This document shows, one piece after another, positions 19,294 to 30,491 of a DNA stretch of 64,000 nt (position 1 is its first letter; each line of letters starts with the position of its first letter). The stretch comes from Gammaproteobacteria bacterium (GTDB taxonomy: Bacteria; Pseudomonadota; Gammaproteobacteria; Pseudomonadales; Pseudohongiellaceae). The position numbers and the translations under genes were made by a program. A model generated the notes under the pieces. That model made no database searches and was not told the origin of the DNA. It worked only from the letters and a program-made list of their open reading frames with translations. The stretch is taken from the NCBI GenBank assembly GCA_030831165.1, contig JAURLP010000012.1:156707-220706 (forward strand), written 5' to 3'.

Positions 19294-20511
19294 TTAGACT
19301 TCAATTCCATCAATCTGGGCCACAGTATGCATATCTTTATCACCCCGTCCAGACAAGTTAATGACCATTATGTGATCTCTTGGCAGCCCAGGTGCTTCTT
19401 TCATGGCATATGCAATAGCATGACTTGATTCCAGGGCAGGAATAATACCTTCCTTCCGGGTTAAAAACCGGAATGCCTCCAGAGCTTCACTATCCGTAAC
19501 CGCCGTATATTCAGCACGTTTAATATCTTTCAGCCAAGCATGCTCCGGGCCGACTCCTGGGTAGTCAAGTCCAGCTGAAACTGAGTGGGTTTCAAGAATT
19601 TGTCCATCTTCGTCATTCATTAGATAGGTTCTATTTCCATGCAATACCCCTGGGGCTCCTCTATTAAGCGGTGCAGCATGCTTTCCAGTATCCAGGCCAA
19701 AACCTCCGGCTTCGACGCCGATCATTCGAACGCCCTCATCCTTTAAGAAGGGATAAAACAAACCTATTGCATTGGAGCCGCCACCGACACACGCAACTAG
19801 GGAATCAGGCAAGCGCCCGCATCGATCCAGCGACTGCTGTCTGGCTTCACGCCCTATAACAGACTGAAAGTCCCGCACTAACATTGGATATGGATGGGGG
19901 CCTGCAACTGTACCGATAATATAGTAAGTGCTATCCACGTTAGTTGCCCAATCGCGTAGGGCTTCATTCATGGCATCTTTAAGGGTCTTTGAACCGGAAT
20001 CAACCTCCACTACCCTTGCTCCTAGTAATTTCATACGGTAAACATTAGCGGCCTGACGCTTGGTATCTTCTGAACCCATAAAAACATGGCATTCGAGGCC
20101 TAATCTAGCTGCAACCGTTGCAGTTGCAACACCGTGCTGACCTGCACCGGTTTCAGCAATGATACGGGTTTTACCCATAGCTTTTGCTAATAATGCCTGA
20201 CCAATGGTGTTGTTGACCTTGTGTGCACCGGTATGATTTAAATCTTCACGTTTTAAATAAATTTGAGCGCCACCTAAAGCCTCTGTCATGCCTTTAGCAT
20301 GATAAAGTGGCGATGGCCTTCCTACGTAATGAGTTAAATCGTTATGGAATTCCTCCCAGAAAGCTTCGTCTTTTTTAAATTTCTCATATACCCTGGTTAA
20401 TTCTTCAAGAGCAGGCATCAGGGTTTCGCCAACAAAAATGCCTCCATAAATACCAAAATGCCCATGCTCATCAGGCCCATCATAAAGTTGCTCTTTTAAT
20501 AATTCAGACAC
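19294..20511 (-). CDS. trpB: Tryptophan synthase beta subunit
   Basis: PLP enzyme that joins indole and serine to make tryptophan. The 405 residues include the PLP lysine 98 in HTGAHKVNN and the phosphate-binding GGGSNAIG loop. The start is GTG at 20509-20511 with a GAGGTGG ribosome site inside the end of trpF, so the two genes are probably coupled; only 2 bases separate them. It belongs to the standard TrpB1 group that works with TrpA. Confidence 0.98.
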   Translation of the reverse strand: MSELLKEQLYDGPDEHGHFGIYGGIFVGETLMPALEELTRVYEKFKKDEAFWEEFHNDLTHYVGRPSPLYHAKGMTEALGGAQIYLKREDLNHTGAHKVNNTIGQALLAKAMGKTRIIAETGAGQHGVATATVAARLGLECHVFMGSEDTKRQAANVYRMKLLGARVVEVDSGSKTLKDAMNEALRDWATNVDSTYYIIGTVAGPHPYPMLVRDFQSVIGREARQQSLDRCGRLPDSLVACVGGGSNAIGLFYPFLKDEGVRMIGVEAGGFGLDTGKHAAPLNRGAPGVLHGNRTYLMNDEDGQILETHSVSAGLDYPGVGPEHAWLKDIKRAEYTAVTDSEALEAFRFLTRKEGIIPALESSHAIAYAMKEAPGLPRDHIMVINLSGRGDKDMHTVAQIDGIEV

Positions 20512-20513
20512 GA

Positions 20514-21152
20514 CTAACCACCTCGATTGACCTCATAAACAAAATTACGGATTTTTTCTGCCACCTTTATGCCTGGACTTTCTTCTACGCCAGAACTGAC
20601 ATCCACCGCATAAGGCTTAAGTAATTGCACAGCTTCATTAACATTGTCCTGATCTAATCCTCCCGCCAAGATAATGGCCGGCATATTGTCTTGATCAAGA
20701 TCTTGCAACAAGGACCAGTCGAAAGTCTCGCCTGTGCCGCCTGCTAAATCCGGATGCCAGGCATCAATTAAAATAGCGGCCGCGTTCTTGTACTGCGAGA
20801 TTAGTTTGGCAATATCTGTACCTGGCTTTATACGTAGCGCTTTGATATATGGTTTTGAAAATTGTCTACAATAACTTTCATCTTCATTTCCATGAAATTG
20901 CAAATAATCCAGGTCAACCTTAGCTAGAGCATTTGTCACCTCATCGACCCTGGCATCAACAAAAAGGCCCACTTTACTCACAAAAGCAGGCAAGTGTTGG
21001 ACCAAATTCTGAGCCTGATCGATTGACACGTATCTGGGGCTGGGTTGATAAAAAACCAAACCCAGCGCATCCACCCCGCAACTTACTGCTGCAAAAGCAT
21101 CTTCCCGGCGAGTAATGCCACATATTTTAATTCGAGTTCTAGTAATATTCAT
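20514..21152 (-). CDS. trpF: Phosphoribosylanthranilate isomerase
   Basis: Third step of tryptophan synthesis: isomerises phosphoribosylanthranilate to CdRP. The TIM-barrel sequence begins with [13 protein letters not shown], whose Cys is the catalytic base, and has the [15 protein letters not shown] block. With the ATG at 21150-21152 the protein is 212 residues and starts where the family does. An ATG ten codons earlier (21182) is also open, and neither has a clear ribosome site. Truncation is not suspected. truA lies directly upstream. Confidence 0.95.
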   Translation of the reverse strand: MNITRTRIKICGITRREDAFAAVSCGVDALGLVFYQPSPRYVSIDQAQNLVQHLPAFVSKVGLFVDARVDEVTNALAKVDLDYLQFHGNEDESYCRQFSKPYIKALRIKPGTDIAKLISQYKNAAAILIDAWHPDLAGGTGETFDWSLLQDLDQDNMPAIILAGGLDQDNVNEAVQLLKPYAVDVSSGVEESPGIKVAEKIRNFVYEVNRGG

Positions 21153-21199
21153 GGGAGTAGCGACTGAAAATAAGCGCAGCATTCTAGCAAATAATACTG

Positions 21200-22036
21200 C
21201 TAAGAGCTTTTAAAAAATGGAAAAACCCAAGGAGCCGCGGGTAATTCATATTTTTCTGGGTATTCAACCTCTAACAAATATAGCCCATCAGGAGGCGCCG
21301 TTATTCCGCCCTCGCGCCGGTCTTTCTGTGCCAGCAGGTGCTTCACCCAATCGGGTTTACGCTGCCCTTCACCGACTTCGAGCAATACGCCTACAATATT
21401 ACGTACCATATGTAATAAAAAAGCATTTGCTTTTATATCCACTATTACAAAATTACCAAACCTATCTACCTTAATATGACTAATATTACGCATGGGCGTA
21501 TTTGACTGGCACCCAGCTCCACGAAAGCTGCTAAAATCTTGTTCGCCGAGCAAATGCTGTGCGGCTTCATGCATAAGCCTCTCATTAAGCGGGAAATAAT
21601 GTGATTTAACCTGGCCCTGTAATAAGGCACTTGGGATATTGTTATTATGAATAAGATAGCAATACCGCCTGCTTAAGGCAGAAAATCGGGCATGAAAGTC
21701 TGGATCAACCTGCTTAGCCCAACGAACCACTACCGTATTCGGTAAAAGTGCGTTACACCCCTTTACCCAGGCTTTTAAGGGTCTTTCGTTTGATGTTTCA
21801 AAGTGAACAATTTGGGCGCTGGCATGTACCCCTTTATCAGTACGCCCAGCACAAAAGACTTTAATAGTTTGATCAGCCACTTTTGAAACCGCTGATTCAA
21901 GAGTCTCCTGTACTGTAGAGACAGCTTCAGCTTTCTGGGCTTGCCAGCCATTAAAATCCGTGCCCTGATATTCAACACAAAGTGCTATACGACTGGCACT
22001 AGAGAGGCCTATTTCAGAACTTATGAAACACCCCAT
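21200..22036 (-). CDS. truA: tRNA pseudouridine synthase A
   Basis: Makes pseudouridine at positions 38-40 in the tRNA anticodon stem-loop. The 278 residues have the catalytic Asp 67 in GRTDKGVHA and a conserved FxG-type region (DFSSFRGAGC). The start lies within the end of fimV (16-base overlap), so translation is likely coupled. A fimV-truA-trpF order is typical of pseudomonads. Confidence 0.96.
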   Translation of the reverse strand: MGCFISSEIGLSSASRIALCVEYQGTDFNGWQAQKAEAVSTVQETLESAVSKVADQTIKVFCAGRTDKGVHASAQIVHFETSNERPLKAWVKGCNALLPNTVVVRWAKQVDPDFHARFSALSRRYCYLIHNNNIPSALLQGQVKSHYFPLNERLMHEAAQHLLGEQDFSSFRGAGCQSNTPMRNISHIKVDRFGNFVIVDIKANAFLLHMVRNIVGVLLEVGEGQRKPDWVKHLLAQKDRREGGITAPPDGLYLLEVEYPEKYELPAAPWVFPFFKSS

Positions 22037-24963
22037 TCATTGAGCAGTTTCTTCGCTTCAGCTATTTGGTCGTCATTGCCTTCAGCTATAACCTCATCAA
22101 GAATTTCTTTCGCTCCCTCAATGTCATCCATTGCTTGATAGGCAACCGCCAGATCTAGCTTAGTAGAGACCTCATCCTGATCAGTGATGACTTCCAGTTC
22201 CTCTTCATCACTTTCATCAAAGGCAATTGCATCATCTAGACCAAGATTACCTAATGACGAAGATGCTTCCTTGATTCCCTCAGGATTTTCGTCGTCATCA
22301 CTATCAAGAAATTCTATTTCGTTTTCACTGTTACTATCATCCAGATCAAAAACGATTTCTTCCAGATCAGAGTCGTCTTCGCTAATTTCAATAGCTTCTG
22401 AATCTTCAGGGCTATCAATTTTATCAGCTGATGGAGTTTCTGCATTTTTGGTTTTTTGATCTTCAGTCTCAAAGGCAATTTCACCAAAATCAAAAGTCTC
22501 TACTTCTTCATTTTTATCATCAGACAACTCATTGTCATGAGCGCTATCAGCTGCCCCGAAAACTTCTGAATTTTTATCAGGCAATGAAAATGACAAACTT
22601 TCTATTTCATCAGAGTCTTTAGATTTGTCCACGTGATCAGTGATAACATCATTATTCACCTTAGGGCTTTCATCTAAATTAAACTCAAAAACCTCTTCGC
22701 CCGAATCTGATTTAGTTTGTGTTTCACCTTCAATAAGCGCTTCTTTTGAAACAGCTTCTTCGTTAAATTCTATAATTTCTTCAACATCACCAGAGGATGA
22801 ATCCTCGGTAGTATCCGTCTCATCTAAATCAACTATTTCGTCTATTTCATCTACCTGATCTTGCTTATCAAATTCCCCTGACGCTTCGACTAATTCCTCT
22901 TTATAAAAATCTAAGGGTTCTTCAGATTTCAAAGGATCTGAACTCTCGTTGCTTACAGGGACGTCATCATCTTCATCATCTACTTTGATATCCTGTAAGA
23001 AATTTTCAAAATCATCGTCTAAAACTGACTCTTCAGAGGCATCTTCTATATCTTCATCTTCTAGATCTTGATCTTCTATATCTTCATCAAATGGCGAGGA
23101 ATCAGCGGCAACAAATTCATCAGCAGTAGACGAGTCATCATCTGAATCGTCATCCTCATCATACTCATCAAAAATATCTTCATCATCAGAGTCTTCAGCT
23201 TTTTTACGTGTAAATTTCGCGAGAAGGCCAGCTAAAAAACCAGTTTTTGCTGGCTCTTCATCTTCCTCCGAATCCTCCGAGAAATCATCGTCATCATTGC
23301 TATCGTCATCGTCTGTGAAATCATCTTCGGTATCGTTGTCATCATCCTGGAAATCATCTTCAACATCGTCATCAAATCCAGAGGAGTCCTCTTGATCAAA
23401 ATCTTCTTGTTCTATTTCATTATTTTCTTCATCTTCATTATCTAATATTCCTGTGGATTCATCCCCAAGAAGACCTTCTTCAAGGTCAGCATCCATTTTT
23501 GAGTCCTCTGCAAAGTTTAGTTCATCATCTTCTGCCAAAATTGCATCAAAATCATCTTCCTTGAGTGAGGCTTTAGGGTTACGAGCAATTAAAAACCCGA
23601 CTACTAAAGCCAGTAAGACAACCAGAGCGACTATCATACCCAGGGTACTGCTTAATAAATTACTGATTTGCCCAATGATTCCTGTGCTTGGCGCAGGACT
23701 TGGAGCAACGGGAGCCACATCTACAGGTGCAGGGTTTTGAGGAGGAGCCACTGCCAGAACATCAGAAGTTGTAGCATTATTTTGCTGAGCAATGGATTCC
23801 TGCAGCTCGGCCATTCGCTGAGCTTCAATAGCGATTATATTTTCTAATATAGCGATTTCTTCTTCGAGATCATTGAGTCTGCCTCTTAATTCTTCATTTT
23901 CAAGCAATGCCCTGTCCAAATTTTCTTCACTAAGTGACAACTCATTTTCCAGATTTGCGATAGTTGCATTCAAGTCAGCGATTTCTGCATTGTCTGATTC
24001 ATCATCAGCCCGGTTCACAATACTTAGCTCGTCTCGGGTATTTCTGGAACCTCCCTGGCTATTGTTTATGGCTAGGGGCTGAGCGTTATTTGAAAATTGC
24101 TGGTTTTGCACAGCCACCTGGGTAATCGCTTGCTCCTGACTGATTGCATTAATCTCTTGGCGACTTGGAATGCGCAACACCCTGCCAGCCCTGATGCCAT
24201 TAATATTATTCCCAATAAAAGCATCGCTATTGGCATTCGCTCTTTGAATAGCGAGCATCATCTGCTGAACTGAAACATCATTGTCCGGACGTGTGGCCAG
24301 GGCAATATTCCACATGGAGTCGCCAGACTGAATCACCACAGTCTCTGGACTTGAATTAACATTGGAGGGTTCTTCAAATACTGGTGCTGGTGCCGGCACG
24401 GCTTCGGGCTCAGGCTCCTGCACTTCTGCAATCTGGGACTGAACTGGCTCAGGTTCGACTTGAGGAGCAGCAGGCCTTGCAGGAGGTGCTGTAGGCGTCG
24501 ATCTTGCTGGATCAGGAGCAGGCGCAGGAATTGGATTTGCTGTAAAAGTAGGCAGATCCAGTAAAACGGTATATTCCCTGATTACGCGCCCAGAGGGCCA
24601 GCGAACATTGAGCACAAAGTTTAGATAGGGCTCTACTATCGCATCCGCACTTGAAATCCTTACCACGCCTTCTGAAGCAGAAAGCACGTCAACTTCGAAC
24701 TCCAACTCATTGTATAGCGGCAGAGGTTCTACTCCTACACGCTGAAAATCAGCCTCAGAACCCAGAGTCACAAGTATTTGTGATTCGTTTAGCCCATCTA
24801 GCTCTAACAACTCAATATTAGCTGATAAAGGTTCATTCAATGCAGAATTCAACCTTATATCACCAAGCGTGAAAGCCCAGACTAAATTCGGGAGCAACCC
24901 AGTAAGGACGCAGGTTAGAAAACCTATAATGAACCTGTGATACTTAAGCATGTTCACCAGCAT
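22021..24963 (-). CDS. fimV: FimV-like LysM peptidoglycan-binding membrane protein
   Basis: FimV-family protein of 980 residues, a polar-organiser protein linked to type IV pili and twitching in Pseudomonas. It has a signal peptide (to about residue 30, cut near VWA), a conserved N-terminal periplasmic domain, a Pro/Ala-rich linker, a LysM domain at about 204-266, a coiled coil at about 320-390 and one membrane helix at about 437-459. A very acidic Asp/Glu/Ser cytoplasmic region follows. It ends in the TPR-like FimV C-terminal domain (TKLDLAVAYQAMDDIEGAKE). AAGGA precedes the ATG at 24963. Confidence 0.95.
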   Translation of the reverse strand: MLVNMLKYHRFIIGFLTCVLTGLLPNLVWAFTLGDIRLNSALNEPLSANIELLELDGLNESQILVTLGSEADFQRVGVEPLPLYNELEFEVDVLSASEGVVRISSADAIVEPYLNFVLNVRWPSGRVIREYTVLLDLPTFTANPIPAPAPDPARSTPTAPPARPAAPQVEPEPVQSQIAEVQEPEPEAVPAPAPVFEEPSNVNSSPETVVIQSGDSMWNIALATRPDNDVSVQQMMLAIQRANANSDAFIGNNINGIRAGRVLRIPSRQEINAISQEQAITQVAVQNQQFSNNAQPLAINNSQGGSRNTRDELSIVNRADDESDNAEIADLNATIANLENELSLSEENLDRALLENEELRGRLNDLEEEIAILENIIAIEAQRMAELQESIAQQNNATTSDVLAVAPPQNPAPVDVAPVAPSPAPSTGIIGQISNLLSSTLGMIVALVVLLALVVGFLIARNPKASLKEDDFDAILAEDDELNFAEDSKMDADLEEGLLGDESTGILDNEDEENNEIEQEDFDQEDSSGFDDDVEDDFQDDDNDTEDDFTDDDDSNDDDDFSEDSEEDEEPAKTGFLAGLLAKFTRKKAEDSDDEDIFDEYDEDDDSDDDSSTADEFVAADSSPFDEDIEDQDLEDEDIEDASEESVLDDDFENFLQDIKVDDEDDDVPVSNESSDPLKSEEPLDFYKEELVEASGEFDKQDQVDEIDEIVDLDETDTTEDSSSGDVEEIIEFNEEAVSKEALIEGETQTKSDSGEEVFEFNLDESPKVNNDVITDHVDKSKDSDEIESLSFSLPDKNSEVFGAADSAHDNELSDDKNEEVETFDFGEIAFETEDQKTKNAETPSADKIDSPEDSEAIEISEDDSDLEEIVFDLDDSNSENEIEFLDSDDDENPEGIKEASSSLGNLGLDDAIAFDESDEEELEVITDQDEVSTKLDLAVAYQAMDDIEGAKEILDEVIAEGNDDQIAEAKKLLNEWGVS

Positions 24964-25018
24964 AATTCCGTCCTTACTGGAAGTGAGAGAGTTTTTTAAT
25001 TTGAGCTGTAAGTATTCA

Positions 25019-26041
25019 TTATAAGTAGTCTTTTATCAATACTTCAGCTATCTGAATTGAGTTTAAAGCAGCGCCTTTTCTTAAATTATCAGACACAATC
25101 CACAAATTTATCCCTTTTGGGTGAGAAATATCTTTGCGTACCCTGCCAACCCACACCTCATCATGGTCTGTCCCTTCTCCTACAGCAGTCGGATAACCTC
25201 CATTTTCTCGTTTATCTTTTAGCTTCACACCGGGCGCTTTTGCCATAAGAGCATGCACATCCTCAACCGAAATCAATTTTTTTGTTTCGATATGAACAGC
25301 TTCCGAGTGGGCATAAAACACTGGCACACGGACACATGTAGGGTTAACAACTATTTCGCTGTCAGAAAGAATCTTTTGAGTCTCCCAGACCATTTTCATT
25401 TCTTCTTTGGTATAGCCGTTATCCATAAACACATCAATATGCGGCAATACATTAAAAGCAATTTGTTTTGGGTAAACATTAATCTCCGGTTCGAGCCCGT
25501 TTAGCAAATTAGCTGTTTGTCCAGCCAATTCATCGATAGCTTCTTTACCCGTACCTGAAACCGACTGGTAAGTTGCTACATTAATACGGCTAATGCCGAC
25601 AGCATCATAGATTGGCTTCAAAGCAACCAGCATCTGTATTGTTGAGCAATTAGGGTTGGCAATAATATTGGTATTCTTATAATCTGCGATCCTTTCAGGA
25701 TTCACTTCCGGCACAACCAGGGGAATATCCTCTTCATAGCGAAAATGTGAAGTATTATCTATTACTACACAACCGGCTTTTGCCGCCTTTGGCGCATATT
25801 CTGCAGACACAGATGCTCCTGCAGAAAACAACCCGATCTGAGCCTTTGAGAAATCAAATTCTTTAATATTTTCAACAGTATACTGCTTCTTATTAAAGCT
25901 TAATGTTTCTCCAGCGCTACGTTCACTTGCAAGCAAGTACAGGTTATTTACCGGAAATTTTCGTTGCTCCAAAATATTAATTAATACCCGTCCAACGGCT
26001 CCGGTAGCACCTACTATTGCCACATTATATTTTCCGCTCAT
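25019..26041 (-). CDS. asd: Aspartate-semialdehyde dehydrogenase
   Basis: Reduces aspartyl phosphate to aspartate semialdehyde on the route to lysine, threonine, methionine and diaminopimelate. The 340 residues have an N-terminal NADP loop (GATGAVGRVL) and the catalytic Cys 132 in NPNCSTIQ. It is of the type that commonly follows leuB in pseudomonads. Here the gene upstream is leuD and no leuB is present. A 79-base gap separates it from leuD. Confidence 0.97.
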   Translation of the reverse strand: MSGKYNVAIVGATGAVGRVLINILEQRKFPVNNLYLLASERSAGETLSFNKKQYTVENIKEFDFSKAQIGLFSAGASVSAEYAPKAAKAGCVVIDNTSHFRYEEDIPLVVPEVNPERIADYKNTNIIANPNCSTIQMLVALKPIYDAVGISRINVATYQSVSGTGKEAIDELAGQTANLLNGLEPEINVYPKQIAFNVLPHIDVFMDNGYTKEEMKMVWETQKILSDSEIVVNPTCVRVPVFYAHSEAVHIETKKLISVEDVHALMAKAPGVKLKDKRENGGYPTAVGEGTDHDEVWVGRVRKDISHPKGINLWIVSDNLRKGAALNSIQIAEVLIKDYL

Positions 26042-26120
26042 TATTTTCTATTACACTCCAATTGCACGAAAAGTACCGGAAGCAAGTCCCGGCAGTGATT
26101 TAATCAAATTATTCAGCTAA

Positions 26121-26759
26121 TTAAGTAAAAAGCCAGGGAGACTTCTGTTTCCAGCGCTCTTCAAAGTTCTTAATGTCATCAGCATGCAGCAAAGTCAGGC
26201 TAATGTCATCAAGACCGTTGAGAAGACTTTTTTTTCTGGCACAGTCTATTTCAAATTTAATCACTGAGCCATCCGCTTTTAAAATTGTTTGCTCTGTTAA
26301 ATCGACTTCCAGCTCATAACCTTCATTGGGAACTGTTTCTTCAAATAAGCTATTTACAATATTATTATCTAAAACAATAGGTAATAACCCATTCTTAAAG
26401 CAGTTATTGAAGAATATATCAGCAAAACTCGGCGCAATAATGCAGCGTATACCATAATCTTCAAGAGCCCAGGGAGCATGCTCACGGCTGGAACCACAGC
26501 CAAAATTTTCTCTAGCCAACAGTATGCTTCCGCCAGCATATCGAGCCTGATTCAGAACAAAATCAGGATTTATTGGACGACTGCTACAATCCTGATCAGG
26601 CAAGCCTTTATCCAGATAACGAGCTTCATCAAACAGATTCTTACCAAAGCCCGTACGCTTTATAGATTTCAGGAATTGCTTGGGAATAATGTAGTCTGTA
26701 TCCACATTGGCTCTATCCAATGGAATGACTATGCCTTTTTCCTTGATAAACTTTTTCAT
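26121..26759 (-). CDS. leuD: 3-isopropylmalate dehydratase small subunit
   Basis: Small subunit of isopropylmalate isomerase in leucine synthesis. The 212 residues show the swivel-domain signature [13 protein letters not shown] and an [15 protein letters not shown]-terminus. AAGGA precedes the ATG. It follows leuC by 15 bases, so the two subunits are made together. Confidence 0.98.
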   Translation of the reverse strand: MKKFIKEKGIVIPLDRANVDTDYIIPKQFLKSIKRTGFGKNLFDEARYLDKGLPDQDCSSRPINPDFVLNQARYAGGSILLARENFGCGSSREHAPWALEDYGIRCIIAPSFADIFFNNCFKNGLLPIVLDNNIVNSLFEETVPNEGYELEVDLTEQTILKADGSVIKFEIDCARKKSLLNGLDDISLTLLHADDIKNFEERWKQKSPWLFT

Positions 26760-26774
26760 AATCGCCGTCCTTCC

Positions 26775-28196
26775 TTATGTCCAATCACGTACATCAACAA
26801 AATGGCCGGCTACCGCTGCGGCCGCCGCCATTGCAGGGCTAACTAAGTGAGTTCGCCCGCCAAAACCCTGACGTCCTTCAAAATTCCGGTTTGACGTAGA
26901 TGCACAATGTTCTTCCTCGCCTAATTGATCCGCATTCATCGCCAGACACATAGAACAGCCGGGTTCTCGCCATTGCAGGCCGGCCTCAGTAAATATTTTA
27001 TCAAGACCCTCTTGCACAGCCTGTGCTTTCACCAGACCAGAACCGGGGACAACTATAGCCTCTTTGATACTTTCAGCCACTTTATGTCCTTTGACCACGG
27101 CTGCAGCGGCTCTTAAATCTTCTATGCGTGAATTTGTACAAGAACCAATAAATACACGATCGATTTTAATATCCTGTATAGGAGTATTTGCTTCCAAACC
27201 CATATAAGCTAATGCTTGCTGATAGTTACCACGCTTCGCATCATTTTCCATTTGTGCTGGGTCCGGAATGTTCTTGCTGATTGCAGCAACCATTTCGGGT
27301 GAAGTGCCCCAACTTACCTGGGGTTCAATATCAATTGCCTCCAGCTCAATTATTTTATCGAAATACGCATCGTCATCACTATGCAGCTCACGCCAGGCAG
27401 CTTCTGCCTGATCCCATAATTCAGCACTTGGTGAAAATGGCCGGCCTTTAAGATACTCAATAGTCTTGTCATCAACTGCGACGATACCAGCCCTGGCCCC
27501 CGCTTCGATGGCCATATTGCAAACTGTCATGCGGCCTTCAATGGATAGCGCTTTGATTGCATCGCCACCAAACTCAATCGTATACCCGGTTCCACCTGCT
27601 GTACCTATTTTGCCTATAACTGCCAGCACCAGATCTTTCGCTGTAACACCTCGTCCTAGTTCGCCATTTACTTTAATTAACATGTTTTTGGCTTTACTTT
27701 GCTGCAGGCATTGAGTCGCAAGTACGTGCTCTACTTCGGAGGTTCCAATGCCATGAGCCAATGCACCTAAGGCCCCGTGTGTTGATGTATGTGAATCACC
27801 ACAAACTATGGTCATTCCCGGCTGGGTTCTACCCTGCTCTGGACCAATAACATGCACAATGCCATGTCGCGGGTCGTCAATAGTGAATTCATTAATGCCA
27901 AATTCCGTGCAATTTGCGTCCAGGGATTTGACTTGAATCTTAGACACTGGGTCCAAAATACCCTCGACTCCCTGTGCACGCTCAGATGTCGTGGTAGGGA
28001 CATTGTGGTCAGGCGTGGCCATATTAGCTTCAGACCGCCAGGGGCTTCGTTTTGCCAGGCGCAAGCCCTCAAAGGCTTGAGGAGAAGTTACCTCGTGAAT
28101 GTATTGCAAATCTATATAAATCAATGAGTTACCGTCATCCAGATCTTTTACAAGATGACTTTCCCATAATTTATCGTAAAGCGTTTTTCCAGTCAT
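26775..28196 (-). CDS. leuC: 3-isopropylmalate dehydratase large subunit
   Basis: Large subunit of isopropylmalate isomerase, an aconitase-family enzyme. The 4Fe-4S ligands are visible in [11 protein letters not shown] and in [12 protein letters not shown] chose the ATG at 28194-28196 (473 residues, beginning [10 protein letters not shown]), because it matches the family N-terminus better than the TTG five codons upstream. It lies 58 bases after aroC. No leu leader peptide is visible. Confidence 0.97.
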   Translation of the reverse strand: MTGKTLYDKLWESHLVKDLDDGNSLIYIDLQYIHEVTSPQAFEGLRLAKRSPWRSEANMATPDHNVPTTTSERAQGVEGILDPVSKIQVKSLDANCTEFGINEFTIDDPRHGIVHVIGPEQGRTQPGMTIVCGDSHTSTHGALGALAHGIGTSEVEHVLATQCLQQSKAKNMLIKVNGELGRGVTAKDLVLAVIGKIGTAGGTGYTIEFGGDAIKALSIEGRMTVCNMAIEAGARAGIVAVDDKTIEYLKGRPFSPSAELWDQAEAAWRELHSDDDAYFDKIIELEAIDIEPQVSWGTSPEMVAAISKNIPDPAQMENDAKRGNYQQALAYMGLEANTPIQDIKIDRVFIGSCTNSRIEDLRAAAAVVKGHKVAESIKEAIVVPGSGLVKAQAVQEGLDKIFTEAGLQWREPGCSMCLAMNADQLGEEEHCASTSNRNFEGRQGFGGRTHLVSPAMAAAAAVAGHFVDVRDWT

Positions 28197-28254
28197 AAGA
28201 GTCTTATCCAAATTTACTATCAGTTTACCTATTTATTTACTTTAGGCGGTTTAA

Positions 28255-29352
28255 TTAAATACTTGCTGGCAATATGGGGGTTTTAGACTCCACATCACTA
28301 TTTTGAGCACGATGCCGCAATAGATGATCCATCAGCGTTATTGCAAGCATCGCTTCGGCGATGGGAGTAGCCCTTATACCAACACAAGGATCATGCCTTC
28401 CAGTGGTCACCACTTCAGCAGGCTTGCCATTAATATCTATCGTATCACCAGGAATACGTATGCTTGAGGTCGGCTTTAGCGCAAGGTGGGCTATTATGTC
28501 CTGCCCTGTGGAAATACCCCCAACAATACCTCCGGCATTGTTGGATACGAAACCCTGAGGACGCATTAAATCTCGATGTTCTGTCCCTTTTTGCTCAACT
28601 GAAGAAAAACCAGCGCCTATTTCCACCCCTTTTACAGCATTAATACTCATCAAACCATGGGCAATCTCAGCATCTAAACGATCAAAAACCGGCTCACCCA
28701 AACCAACCGGCACAGAACTGGCAACAACTGTTATTTTAGCGCCAATAGAGTTCCCTTCCTTGGAAAGTTTGCTCATATAATCTTCCAACTCTGGCACTTT
28801 GGATGCATCGGGGCAGAAAAAGGGATTGTTATGGACTTCGTCCCAATCGAGCTTTTCGGCCTTGATTGGGCCTAGCTGAGACAAATATCCCCGAACTAAT
28901 ACCCCATGCCGTTCTGCCAGATACTTTTTGGCTATGGCTCCGGCAGCAACTCTCATAGCCGTCTCTCTCGCCGATGAACGTCCTCCACCCCTGTAATCAC
29001 GAATACCGTATTTCTGGGCATAAGTATAATCTGCATGGGCTGGCCGAAATATATCTTTTATATTGCTATAGTCTTTACTTTTCTGATCAGTGTTTTCAAT
29101 CAGCATGCCGATTGGCGCGCCGGTAGTTTTACCCTCAAACACGCCTGACAAAATTTTGACCTGATCTGCTTCCTTACGTTGGGTAGTAAAACGGGAGGTC
29201 CCCGGCTTGCGACGATCTAAATCAGTCTGGATATCAGCTTCGCTCAACGCAAGGCCCGGAGGACAACCATCGACAATGCAGCCCAAGGCAGGCCCATGGC
29301 TTTCGCCAAAGCTTGTAACTGCAAAAAGTTTGCCAATGGTATTTCCTGACAT
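28255..29352 (-). CDS. aroC: Chorismate synthase
   Basis: Last step of the shikimate pathway; needs reduced FMN. The 365 residues have the family motifs [14 protein letters not shown] near the N-terminus, [15 protein letters not shown] and a late RHDPCVG segment. It follows prmB with a 176-base gap that holds no gene, as in the conserved prmB-aroC pair of gammaproteobacteria. Confidence 0.98.
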   Translation of the reverse strand: MSGNTIGKLFAVTSFGESHGPALGCIVDGCPPGLALSEADIQTDLDRRKPGTSRFTTQRKEADQVKILSGVFEGKTTGAPIGMLIENTDQKSKDYSNIKDIFRPAHADYTYAQKYGIRDYRGGGRSSARETAMRVAAGAIAKKYLAERHGVLVRGYLSQLGPIKAEKLDWDEVHNNPFFCPDASKVPELEDYMSKLSKEGNSIGAKITVVASSVPVGLGEPVFDRLDAEIAHGLMSINAVKGVEIGAGFSSVEQKGTEHRDLMRPQGFVSNNAGGIVGGISTGQDIIAHLALKPTSSIRIPGDTIDINGKPAEVVTTGRHDPCVGIRATPIAEAMLAITLMDHLLRHRAQNSDVESKTPILPASI

Positions 29353-29528
29353 GCTATTTTAATCCCGAAATGAAAGGCTTACGGACTAATTAAAGGCGCG
29401 GTATTATAGAGTATCGACACAACAAAGTCTCTTATTCTAGGGTTTTACTTGACTGCCTGTCTGCAATCCATTTCGCCCTCAATATTTACCCCTTACAATA
29501 GATTAGCCCCTGAAGCTTTCTAATTCAC

Positions 29529-30422
29529 CTAGAACTTATATTTGCGTAACTGCTGATAACTTAAAGCTAGCACACCTTCCCCTCCACGCTCAAAATCAAG
29601 CCAAAGAAATGGGGCATCTGGATATGAATCCATTAAAAGCGCCCAGCTATTCCCGACTTCAAGAATTAAAATGCCATTTGTTGAAAGGTAATCAGCAGAA
29701 CTTCTTAGAATATCGATTGGTAATTTCAGTCCATTTTGCTCTGATAGTAAGGCGATCGCAGGTTCATGCTTGTATTCTGCTGGCAAACTCTTGTATTCCG
29801 TTTCTCCGACATATGGAGGATTGCATATAATCAAATCAAAGGAGCCCTTCATATCTTCTAGACTATTAAAGAGATCACTATGCCTTATAATGCTTCGATG
29901 GCCTAGATGATGCTTTTCGGCGTTAACACTGGCTACCTGCAAAGCCTCTTCAGACAGATCAGCAAGTACAACTTTGGCATTGGGGAATTCCATTAAACTG
30001 GCTAGCCCAATGCAACCACTACCACAACACAAATCTAAAATGAGTCCGGGATCGCACTTTAACAGAGGCATAAAACGGTTTTTTATCAGCTCGGCAATTG
30101 GTGAGCGTGGAATGATAACCTTGTCATTCACGTAATACGGCTGGCCAGCGAACCACGCTTCATTAAGTAAATAAGCAAGTGGAACTTTCTCTTTTATTCT
30201 CTTATCGAGCGTCATTTGTAGTTGGCGTAAAACTTCATCATCCACGGTCATCTCTGCTTCAATCTTCTCTGTACCATTAGCCTTAACTATGGTTTCTACC
30301 AACCAGCAGGCTTCGTCCCAGGCATTATCCGTGCCATGCCCAAAGAACAAGTCGGCATGGTCTAGTTCTTTGCTTGCAATAGTGACGATCTGTTTTAATG
30401 TTTGCTTCGTATTAAAAAGCAT
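29529..30422 (-). CDS. prmB: 50S ribosomal protein L3 glutamine methyltransferase
   Basis: SAM-dependent N5-glutamine methyltransferase of ribosomal protein L3. The 297 residues contain a SAM-binding DLCCGSGCIGLASL motif and the NPPY catalytic motif at 201-204. Its relative PrmC (HemK), which acts on release factors, shares these motifs. The upstream position next to aroC and the N-terminal form favour PrmB. It is divergent from folE, with 69 bases between them. Confidence 0.93.
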   Translation of the reverse strand: MLFNTKQTLKQIVTIASKELDHADLFFGHGTDNAWDEACWLVETIVKANGTEKIEAEMTVDDEVLRQLQMTLDKRIKEKVPLAYLLNEAWFAGQPYYVNDKVIIPRSPIAELIKNRFMPLLKCDPGLILDLCCGSGCIGLASLMEFPNAKVVLADLSEEALQVASVNAEKHHLGHRSIIRHSDLFNSLEDMKGSFDLIICNPPYVGETEYKSLPAEYKHEPAIALLSEQNGLKLPIDILRSSADYLSTNGILILEVGNSWALLMDSYPDAPFLWLDFERGGEGVLALSYQQLRKYKF

Positions 30423-30491
30423 AGAAAATCTTTACCTTAGAAATGCATTCAGGTAGGGTGCGCAGTTTACTCAGAATGAAGCTTAAAGCCT

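Noticed and set aside
18438..21152. Tryptophan attenuator before trpF, trpB or trpA
   Set aside because: Upstream spacings are 2-50 bases, and no tandem Trp codons in a leader with competing hairpins are present.
22184..24082. Several serine-rich open frames on the plus strand opposite fimV
   Set aside because: They are mirror frames of the acidic Asp/Glu/Ser coding repeat in fimV. They have no ribosome sites and no family resemblance.
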